Below are positions 22,647 to 32,400 of a stretch of 64,000 nucleotides of DNA, one piece after another. This DNA comes from Mastigias papua (Eukaryota > Cnidaria > Scyphozoa > Rhizostomeae > Mastigiidae): assembly GCA_964019165.1 (NCBI GenBank), contig OZ025272.1:16779093-16843092 (forward strand), read 5' to 3'. A model generated the notes under the pieces. That model did no database searches. It saw nothing but the letters and a program-made list of their open reading frames with translations, and had not been told where the DNA came from. Within the stretch, counting starts at the first letter, position 1, and each line of letters starts with the position of its first letter. A program made the position numbers and the translations under genes.

Positions 22647-22849
22647 AGCACGCACTTTCTCTTCTCTTTTAGCACTATGAACGCAGCGCTACATCTAATC
22701 AAGCTTCTTTGCAATATATGATAAGAGTATTATCTGTAGTCTATTGACATAAACACAGCCGATTTAGAAGGATATGACAGCTCAAAGCATAAGGAACTTG
22801 TAAACATACTTTTTAAGAAAAAGCTGTTCACTCCACAGATTACTGCCTT

Positions 22850-24290
22850 CATGCCTTTGAGAGTGCTGTCACTGACTATTATTGTACTAGAAATTTTATG
22901 GAACATTTCAAACTCTGAAATACGGGGGTCAGCATTGTCGTGTCAGTACTATGTATAACGCCTATGTACTATTCCGTATAAATTGGTGCATTTGAGAGTT
23001 CGTTTACTGTATATTGTTGTAATAGGAATTTTACGCCAAATTTTTAACTCCTAAACACGGGGGTCAGCATTGTTGAGTCAGCAGCAGGCATATGGCTTGA
23101 GATATTTTCCGTACAAACATCGTTTTTTAGATAAAACTATACATGGCACAGGCCATTCTGTTGGTGTATTTGAGAGTTCCTTTACTGTACATTCTTGTAA
23201 TAGAAATTTTATGACAAATTTCCAACTCTAAAATACAGGGGTCAGCATCGTCGCGTCAGTACTGTATATAACGCCTAAGTACTATTCCGTATAAACATCG
23301 TTTTCTAGAAAAAAACTATACATGGCACAGATTACCGTATTAGCGTATTTGAGAGTTCTGTTACTGTAAATTGTTGCAATAGGAATTTTATGCAAAATGT
23401 TTAACTCTTAACCACGGGGGTCTACATTGTTGAGTTAGTACTATGCAACAGCCCAAAGTACTATTCCGTACAAACATCGTTTTTTAGAAAAAACTATACG
23501 CGGTACAGATTACTGTATTAGTGTAATTGAGAGTTTTGTTATTGTAAATTGTTGTAATAGGACTTTTATGCCTAATTTCTAACTCCTAAACACGGGGGTC
23601 AACATTGTTGAGTTAGTAGTATGCATAAGGCCTAAGTACTATGTCGTATAAACATCGTTTTCTAGAAAAAACTATACATGGCACAGATTACCGTATTAGC
23701 GTATTTGAGAGTTCTGTTATTGTAAATTGTTGTAATAGGAATTTTATGCAAAATTTTTAACTCCCAAACACGGGGGTCTACATTGTTGAGTTAGTACTAT
23801 GCAACAGCCCAAAGTACTATTCCGTACAAACATCGTTTTTTAGAAAAAACTATGCGCGGTACAGATTACTGTGTTAGTGTAATTGAGAGTTTTGTTATTG
23901 TAAATTGTTGTAATAGGAATTTTATGCAAAATTTCTAACTCCTAAACACGGGGGTCAACATTGTTGAGTTAGTACTATGCATAAGGCCTAAGTACTATTC
24001 CGTATAAACATCGTTTTCTAGAAAACACTATACACGGCACAGATTACCGTATTAGCGTATTTGAGAGTTCTGTTATTGTAAATTGTTGTAATAGGAATTT
24101 TATGCAAAATTTCTAACTCCTAAACACGGGGGTCAGCATTGTTGAGTTAGTACTATGCATAAGGCCTAAGTACTATGTCGTATAAACATCGTTTTTTAGA
24201 AAAAGTTATACATGGCACAAGCTACTGTATTGGTGTATTTGAGAGCGCTTTCACTGTATGTTGTTGTAATAGGAAACTGAAGTTGGTTCT
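22850..24290 (-). repeat. 178-bp tandem repeat array, right TIR (inverted)
   Basis: Reverse-orientation array: ACATCGTTTT(T/C)TAGAAAA recurs about every 178 bp (near 23117, 23295, 23470, 23649, 23827, 24006, 24186), with CACGGGGGTC and GTATTTGAGAGTT landmarks. Twice as many units as the left arm. Units alternate between two subtypes in the middle (TACGCGG versus TACATGG variants). Confidence 0.9.
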
Positions 24291-24399
24291 CGTTGCATGT
24301 TTGGAACGTTTGCCTTCCTTCAAGAGTATTGCGCAATAACTTTGAATCTGAATCTGAATCTGATTCTCTAGACACGTAAGTGACTATCAAACACAACGT

Positions 24400-24749
24400 T
24401 TTGCACCTCACAGTGATAACAGGGGCTACCCCCATAAATTATACACCATTCGATAGCTCTTCATCTGTACATTCATGTGCTACCCCATGTACCCCCATAG
24501 GGTTAGGGTTTCCGTTAGCAGTAAGGGAAGGGTTAGGGCTAGCGTTAGTTGTTTCATGTCCGCCATTATGAATATCGTGAGTATTTCGATGATATTCATA
24601 ACGGCTGACAAGAAATAACTAACCCTAACCCTGACCCCACCCCTACCCCTATGGGGCAAATGGGGTAGCACATGAATGTACAGATGAAGAGCTATCGAAT
24701 GGTGTATAATTTATGGGGGTAGCCCCCTGTTATCACTGTGAGGTGCAAA
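24400..24749. mobile_element. 350-bp near-perfect palindromic MITE
   Basis: TTTGCACCTCACAGTGATAA at 24400 is mirrored at 24730-24749. The arms run about 100 bp almost without mismatch through CATTCGATAGCTCTTCATCT and CATGTGCTACCCCAT, then GGGTTAGGG-like tracts on one side and CCCTAACCCT on the other. No coding role. It starts 10 bases beyond the right TSD of the Foldback element. Confidence 0.8.
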
Positions 24750-24871
24750 GCCATACTAGCGTCCACAACTCCCTGGAAAAACAGCAAAGATATTGTTTAG
24801 ATATTAATGCTGAAGGGTTAATTTGTGTGTAAATAGTATTAAATGAAAATGAAAAATTTGTTTACGCGTTC

Positions 24872-24945
24872 GTTAGGGCCGCATTTGCCTATGGGCCCTG
24901 GCCTTGGATCCGGGCCTGATTGGCCCAGCGGTAAATGCGGCCCTG
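24872..24945. mobile_element. Tiny hAT-like MITE remnant
   Basis: About 75 bp bounded by AGGGCCGCATTT and its complement AAATGCGGCCCT, GC-rich in contrast to its surroundings. The CAGGGCCGCATTT type of end is typical of hAT MITEs. Too short to be sure. Confidence 0.45.
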
Positions 24946-24956
24946 AATCGCACCAC

Positions 24957-25850
24957 TCCTAAAAATAGATGGCCTACCGTAACAAATACATACCATTTGA
25001 TAGCTCTCGGTGAGAAAATTATGATGACACCGTCATTTATCCCATAGCTTAAATCTTCGAGGAGTTGTCGAGGGGTAGGGGTTAGGGTTAGGGATAGTGT
25101 TTAAATAGTACCAATCATCAACATTTCATCAATTTCTACTAATTTCAACGTGATATCAATGAAACAGATGAAATTCCAACAATTTGAGATTATTTTAAAT
25201 GCCAACCCAAACCCTTGCCCCTATCCCACTTAGCGAACAAACATGGCAACCATACCTCCTCGAAACTTTGAGCTATGGAGCTGTTAAGTACTTACGTAAC
25301 ACCCAAAGTTACCCATTTTGACCACCCCCCACCCCTTGTAACGCATCGTAACAAATCTAGTACCACCCACCCCATTGTTACATAACATTTCAAGTCTTAA
25401 GGCTCCCTATCAATGTAGGACTTTGGTGATTTGTTCTATTATTACAGAGTCTTTCGAAGCAGAAGTTAAAGAAGCATTCTGAAGTTATAAAAATATCCCA
25501 AATTTACATAATGGATATTTAAAAAATGTCTGCTAAGGTCACAAAGTATTTCAGGAAAGTTGGAGATACTTACTTAGGTACACAAACAGCGTTGGATTAT
25601 AAACTCAACCTTGATGTAATTGCAAGAAAGATACATTTCAAAAAAATATCTGTTACATAGAAAAAGAGCTATGACCCCCCTAAATTTTCATAGCAGTTCG
25701 TAACAAAAATGACCATACCCCCACCCCTCAGACATTACGTATTTTTTGAATGGCCCCATATGGGGTAAATAATGGTATCATCGCAATCTACTCACCCGAG
25801 AGCCATCAAATGGTATATAGTTTTTTAGGGTAGGCCGTCTATTTCTAGGA
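24957..25850. mobile_element. 895-bp foldback MITE related to the 350-bp palindrome
   Basis: Ends TCCTAAAAATAGATGGCCTA and TAGGCCGTCTATTTCTAGGA are inverted copies (few mismatches), followed by ACCATTTGATAGCTCTCGG on both arms. The ACCATT(C/T)GATAGCTCT block is shared with 24400-24749. A GGGGTAGGGGTTAGGGTTAG tract lies near 25070, with CCAAACCCTTGCCCCTATCC near 25208. A further inverted pair (GTTAC/CGTAACAAA with CCACCCC, about 25290-25740) may be a nested insertion. Confidence 0.7.
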
Positions 25851-27021
25851 GAACCATAAGAGGTATGAATTATGAACAGATGTACACTGATTTACTGGCA
25901 TCAATGATAATACATAGAAGTATTTAATCTGTGGTAGTGACATAGGAGGATCCACCATGGTTGGATCCGATGCGATAGAAAGTTTTTTAAGATTTTGCCG
26001 TCTAGAATGGCTTAAAATCCATCTCCCAGATTAAAAGTTGACAAAGTAGTAAAGTGCTTAGGCACAGATCTAGCAAAAGTTTAAAATGAGCATAGGGAGG
26101 TTCAAAAGTCTGTCTTTCCAACTGATATTCCACTCTACTAAGCATATCATATGGATGCAAGTAACCCCCGTGCCAACAAACACTGCTAAATATAGGTTCA
26201 CCACCGTGGTTTAAAGTTTGAAGATTCAGAAGTTTTCAAGCATTTAGACTTGCCAACAACGTTTTAAATCATATAGATTTATTATCCAAGTTTCAACGTA
26301 TGCTACAAAGAAGATAAAGACGTGATAGCGTATAGATATAACACTATGTGATGAGGCATGCCTGCAGTCCGTTGAGGAGTTTTCAGATAGAAACTCTCCG
26401 ACGAAATGTCAGACTTTTTCCCGACGGAGAGCTATAGGTCCCTGATTGAAGGGTGTAGCCCCCTGCCCTTCTGGCACCATCCCTGCACTGATCTATTTTA
26501 TAGAGTGGTGGCTCCTGGGGTCCCAGGGTGCATTCCACGTAGGCTTACCCAAATGTGTCAGACGTGGGCTTCGAAAACTGCCTCGGCGTACGAAGGACAA
26601 AACCCTGCTTCTCGGCGTATCGGCAACAGAAACTGGCTAGGATGAATGAATTTTTAAATCCATTGCCGTATCGTTCATATAATTGTGGCATGGAGCATCC
26701 CCAGGTTACTTATGGTTTGATACGCTACTCTTTTCTCCAAGGTCTTTTCCCCAACTTTTTTATGGCAACCCAGTTATGACGTAATAACAGAAGGCTGAGA
26801 AAAATGTCCGGCGTAGGATCAACATGAAATGCATCATGGGTATAGACTTTTGACCTTTTCCTCGAAAAGATAACAATGTCCTCTCCTTTTTAAAATTGTA
26901 AAGTGTTTTATTATCCAGTACATCTTATTTTACTCATCAGTGAACTGTAAGTAACTAACCCATACAAGTTCCTATGATACTTCTTTCGTTTCTATATGTG
27001 AAAGATTCGCATTTTTTCTTC
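25851..27021. other. Unassigned intergenic sequence
   Basis: Several overlapping open frames of 60-79 codons near 26400-26780, without recognised domains or splice signals that join them. GC content rises locally near 26450-26640. It may be old transposon sequence; I see no gene I can support. Confidence 0.4.
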
Positions 27022-27372
27022 TATAAGAAGCCTGATTCAAAGCCTAGTAGAAGAAGTTTCTTAGTTTTTGGCCACATTTTAGTTCTAAAAGTTTCTTAAA
27101 AGCTTCTTAATTTAATGAAAATAAACAAAAATAAACAATAAACAAAAACGAAATTTAAAGCACTGTTCTTTATAGTACCCATAATGCTTTGCACATAAAA
27201 CATATTGCATTGGAAACTTGTTAAATCCGTGGAGGAAAAACAGAGATTTCCGACACTGTGAAGCATGGCTCAGAGAGTTTCTAAAGTTTCTTAACTCTTT
27301 CTTCGTTGCTGTAAAAGTTTCTTAAATGTTAGGATGTCTAGTACTAGGTTTTGTACAAGCTGGTTTCTTATA
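27022..27372. mobile_element. MITE family M2, copy 1 (TIR TAAGAAGCC)
   Basis: Inverted ends TATAAGAAGCCTGATTCAAA (from 27022) and TTGTACAAGCTGGTTTCTTA (to about 27370), inside TA dinucleotides. The interior has repeated AAGTTTCTTAA motifs. Related in ends and length to 38185-38455. Confidence 0.6.
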
Positions 27373-29250
27373 AAAAAATCAAGCATTTTTCCATGCCCAA
27401 ACACAGTAAGTTGTGTTTTTTGGTGTATTCGACCCCAGCCTTCAAAAAGTCGCAGCTGAAAGCATATTGCAATTAATAACAGTTTTGTTTTACTCTGATC
27501 TCCCTTCATTTTTAGCTACACACTTTTTGTGGTGCTTAAAATAGGAAAAAACTGAAAAATTTTGTAATACGTAGCATGATAATTTTAACTTCAGTAGAGC
27601 TTGAGGTGTAATCAACCTTGTGTCTGTTCGTCTGTTAAGTCATTTTTAATGTGTTTTTTCAAACCAATGGAGGGAATAGATTTCCTATGTTCTAGTTGGT
27701 ACCCTTTACTGAATCTATTCAGGGGAGTTTTTGGAGAAATGTTGATTTTCGTCCCGTAACAAAGTCACTACAGTATGTTTATGAAAGAAAGGCACTTCTG
27801 ATCACCTTGTCCCCCAGAACGTCTTTAAGGCAATTTGAGTACTGAGCCAGGCCCTCATGAGACATCCATTCCATTTGCAGCTAAGTTCGGGTTGTATGCC
27901 CAGAAAGCAGCTATCCCATAGGCCCTTGCTCTTGTGCTCAGTCCTCTGAAAAACTGACTTGTGACCATTAGTACTTTGAAGGAAAGTCATAAGTTTTTCT
28001 TTAAAAAGGCCCATATTTATGAGCAAATAGAGCTTGGATTTTGCTTTCTTATTTGAGCAGGAAGAGGGGCAAAGAACCAATGGCCCAATGGCCCAATGGT
28101 GACAATGTTACAAGATGTCCTATTAGCCCCCTTAGGAAAAGTCAGGAGGCACTCTTGCTCTCTATACCCTCTGTCCGAATACTTAACGATTTCGATCCAT
28201 ACACAATAATCTGCCAAATGAAAGAGCAAGAAGTGCGAAATTCTGGTTTGATGTAAAGCGGGTGGGAATCTAGATCTTGGGCATTTCCTTTTATCAACAA
28301 AATTAATCGCTGGATTCATTAACTAATCGCCATACACGTCGTTAATACATTTGTGGACAGTTTTTTAAAGCGCAGCTTATTTTTGGAGTGAATATGGTTG
28401 CTTGACAAATTTTGCAGTAATTTGTTAACAAATAGTAATCGTTTGAAGAGGTAGTAAGCAAACCAATTTATGACTCAGAATTGTTTGCTTTCCCTTGGAC
28501 TATCGCCAAATGCATATGTAATTTAGTATATCCGGTTAGTCAACAAAGCAAGGAGTACCTTATAACGATACTCGGAGGGCCTCCGAGAGCAAGGACACAA
28601 TTTGTTATTACAGTACGTTAAATTTCCAATTTCAATTCATTGCAACTAGGCTTGCACTTGTTGTCTGCTGTTATGTTTCCGTCTTTTAGTGCCAATTGAT
28701 CTTTCATTTACAGCTCTGTAGTAACTGCATCAGCAGTATAGCTATCTCTGCCGTTGTCACACGGGTGCTAGGGTAGGGGATTGGGGCTTATTCCATAGGT
28801 GGTATTATTTGAGGGACTATAGAAGAGATTTATTTTTAAAATCTTCTTCTCCGTTATGTGAAAAGAACGGTCTAAATATAAACATCAGTTTATAATAAGG
28901 TATTCATCATCTTTTATTATTATAGGTTATCCGATGGGAGGCTCATTAATAATTTGAATTCTAGCATGGGGCCCTATTCGAGTGGAGAGCTTTTTCAAGG
29001 GAGGCCGATATGGAATGTTGATAATTATGTTCTGTTGTTTGCAGGGGAACCTTTGGAGTGGAACTCTCTTGGTTTGCTATTCGCAGTTAAAAAGCATCAT
29101 AGACTGTGTCATTGTTGTCACAAGTAAATTGACTTTCCATGTAATGGTTAGACTCAATGCCTTTATTGAATTTTGCCTGAGATATGTTTACATTCAACAA
29201 TAGGCCTATTTTTATACGAATATCAATAGGCATTTGTCATTCATAGTTCA
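27373..29250. other. Intergenic region upstream of the ankyrin/RVxF gene
   Basis: Minus-strand open frames of 92 and 100 codons (28080-27802, 28319-28017) overlap and read partly protein-like (HLADYCVWIEIVKY), so a decayed repeat-borne gene is possible, but no family is recognised. A GGCCCAATGGCCCAATGG duplication lies at 28082. Otherwise nothing supported. The last few hundred bases may hold the promoter and 5' UTR of the next gene. Confidence 0.35.
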
Positions 29251-29458
29251 ATAACCCGACCTCACATATATGATTTGCTCTTAGGTGGTTTCTTTCACAT
29301 ACCGATCACAGTAGACGAGAGAGTATTGCAAACTGGCATGTAGCATAGAGGCGATTTCTGAGTGTAATTACGTATTTTCGAATTGGAAATAAAATAAATA
29401 TATATACAGGACTCAATTCTCAGGGTTGCTCTGAATATCAGAATTAAGCAGAAAAAGC

Positions 29459-32400
29459 ATGGTACGGCTGGCAGACCTGAAACAGCGAATCACTCCATTG
29501 ACTAAAACAAAGCCGAGATTACATCAAAGCTACTTTGATTTGCACGACCTTGGCCGCAAAAGCACGGTTTTCGACAAACTTAAGCGCCGTTTCTCTCAAT
29601 CTGACAAAGATCTGTCAAAGCTCGTCCAATTTGATATCCATAGAGACTTCAGGAGGCAAAAGGAAGATGACGATTTGGTAGTTTATAACATAATGTCTTC
29701 TTCTGATAATGATGTTGACCAAAGAACGAGCCCTAACAGTGAATCCTTGCGCCGATATTCCGCGACTTTTGATGGTTTTTCTGATATATTGGATATAATT
29801 CAAGGAAATGTTGTGGATTCTAATTCAAAATTGTTGAAAGAAGAGAAAGCGATTGGATGCACGAAGGATCGCGGTTTGGAGAACGTTAATGGGTTAATTA
29901 TCACTAACGGACATAAGGGCGATAAATTCTACGGGGAATGTCGCGATTCATTTGCATATGAAAGATATGAGAAGTTTGGTTTGAATGCAGGAAAGAATGA
30001 GAGACCAGATGTCAATGTCATCAGCCGGCAATCGGTTGATAGTGATTGTTCTGATGATGGAAAAACTTTCATTGATTGTATTAGCCAACAAGTATCAGAT
30101 GGAGAACTTTCTTCGTCAAAGAGTGTGCCAGATTTATCACAAAATCCTTGTGCTTATGACAAAAAATTTGCTTTAAATGAGATGTATATTGACGATAATG
30201 TTGTTAGAGATGGTACATCAAATCAGAGATGTGAAGCAACTTATGGGATGATGCAGACGGGTCTTGAAAGTAGAAAAACAGGGCTTGTTGATTCTGCAGG
30301 AAATACCGCAAATTCATTAAAGAGTGTGGTAACATTACCATTGGAAAGTCAAAGCTTAACATGCAAGGGAATGGATAGATCTCCTGAGCCATGCACAGGG
30401 CATTCTGTGAAGGAGGATGAAAATGACCCGCCATCTTGTTCGCTCTGTGTAACTATTAATGGAATATCTGAGCAGAACTGTGATAATTCTTCCTTTAATG
30501 GCGTTTTGCATAAGAAAAGAAGTAGTAGTCTTAATACTGACAGTTCGTTTCCCATGGATTACACAGTGGACAGAGGTCAAAATTCTGGCGTTGGCGATAG
30601 ATTAAACTTAGGAAACCATGAATATCATAGCATTGGCTATGCAGAAAAGAAAACCGGAGCAGATGTTTGCTGTGATTCGTGCAGGTGTACATTGGATCAG
30701 TCAATTAGTGAAAAATCCAGTTGCCAGCACAGATTACGATCTAAGATAAACATTGCTGCCACGGAGAAACTTGCTACTAGCCATACAGGGCAAGAATGCG
30801 AAAGAAGTTATTTAGGTGATTGTAATATGGAGATGCCTCTGAGAAGGAAAGCCTTAATGGAATGCATTGGGGTGGGCGCATCGAGAGAGAGATCGCAATC
30901 AGGGGGGAATGTGTTTGAAAATCAGAATGAGCGGAAAACCAGAACACGTCGGTTACATTCTGCACCAGATCTATGTCCTATAAGCGAAGAAGAGAAGGCA
31001 CGGCTTGAGAAAGCGTATGAAAGTAGTAAGCATAACAAACATTGTACTTCTTTGAAAAGTGCAATGAAAAAGAGATCTACAGACCACAATGGGAATGCCC
31101 TGCGAGTTAGATTTGATCTGAGTAAATCTGACGAAGATTTGGATAAGATAAGATCTGATCGTGATGGCTTTGGAGCAGTACATAGAAGATCTGTTGACAT
31201 ACGTGCAAAGCCATTGAAGATGGATAAAGATGAACAGAAGAAGAGATGGGTGTACGTAATGAAGAAGTTTCGTATTACGAACGAGTTGGCGGATTTTGAC
31301 GCTTTCAGAAATTCGTTTGTTGTTAAAGATTGGAAGTTACATGAGGAGGAAACCGAAAACGTAAAAAGTGATGGAAATATAGAGAGCGTTCAGAAGAAAG
31401 AAACTGAGTTACGTTTAGAGTCAGTGAAAGAATTCAGTTTGTTCCTACCTGTTAGGAGAATGCAAGTAGCTGCCGATGAAACGAAGCTTATTGCTATGGA
31501 TCAGGCTGTGGTGGAGGCTGCATCGCACACGAAAGTTAGGTATGTCAAATTTTGTCAAATTTCATGTGGCATTCAATACGGGCAGTTGTAGGTTTCACGT
31601 GGCAAACAGAGCAGTGATTTTATGATATGGAAAATGTCAAAAACTTGATTGGAATTGTTTCGCTAAAGTTCTTGAACAATATGATCAGATTCAGGCATAA
31701 TGCTCAGTTTCAATTGTATCGTTATTTTTATTGTTGCTGGTTTACTAAAAGTTACCTGAAATTTATACCGAATGTCATAGTCTAGAAAAGTCCTGCCCAA
31801 CTATAATTACTGAGCAAGTGTTTTATCCGAAATGCATGTGTGTTGCATGGCATTGCTTTGCAATTTTGAGTTGTTGGTTGCGCCCAATCATTAGTTGTGA
31901 CTCTGTTTTGCTCGGTAGGAGGCTTGAAGACAATGCTTAGAGAGTAGCTGTAGCTGAAAATAGTCGCGAAATGAGATGTCATGCCATTCAGTTGAGAAAT
32001 TCATAGATTTGTTTGCATTTTTCTTTGCTGCGTTAAAAATTGGCCATCTTAAACGCAATCTATGCAATCTAAGGAATCCGAGCTTCTTAGAAAGGGTTAA
32101 TGTTGAATGGAGAACACGAGGACATGAGCCTCTTAGTATGACGTGAAATACTCTCCACAGGTGAATGCTTCAGAGGGAAGATTTTCAGAAATACTATAGT
32201 TGACATTTTGATTCATAAATATTGCCAATATGTTGCATTGTCTCAGAATGTGCTTTTTGGTAGCATGCAAATTCATTTTAGCGTGCTTAGTGAGCGAGCT
32301 TGATGTTTTTCCGCATCAGATTTGTCCAATTTGTAGATCATTGATATACTTCTATCGGTTTCGAAAATTATATGCCTCATATGATGAAATGGCAGAGGAA

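Larger units (their letters stand above)
17836..24381. mobile_element. Foldback/Mutator-type element, 6.5 kb, with tandem-repeat TIRs and 9-bp TSD
   Basis: Outer ends ACTTACGTGTCTAGAGAATC (17836) and its complement GATTCTCTAGACACGTAAGT (to 24381) are flanked by the same 9 bp, GACTATCAA (17827-17835 and 24382-24390). Inside both ends come TCAGAT repeats, then a shared segment (TTATTGCGCAATACTCTTGA and on), then arrays of about 178-bp units in opposite orientation: about four units on the left (to about 18620), eight or more on the right (from about 22850). The 4.2-kb core has no recognisable transposase, two direct copies of a 282-bp MITE and a foldback element. Long TIRs made of sub-repeats plus a 9-bp TSD fit Foldback elements of the Mutator superfamily. 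Presumably non-autonomous. Confidence 0.85.

Noticed and set aside
24480..24671. Telomere or subtelomere boundary suggested by GGGTTAGGG
   Set aside because: The motif occurs as one or two imperfect units inside palindromic MITEs with unique sequence and genes on both sides.
26406..26779. Overlapping 64-79-aa frames as a small gene
   Set aside because: Three frames open at once with no motif. Consistent with local GC-rich sequence lacking stops rather than coding.
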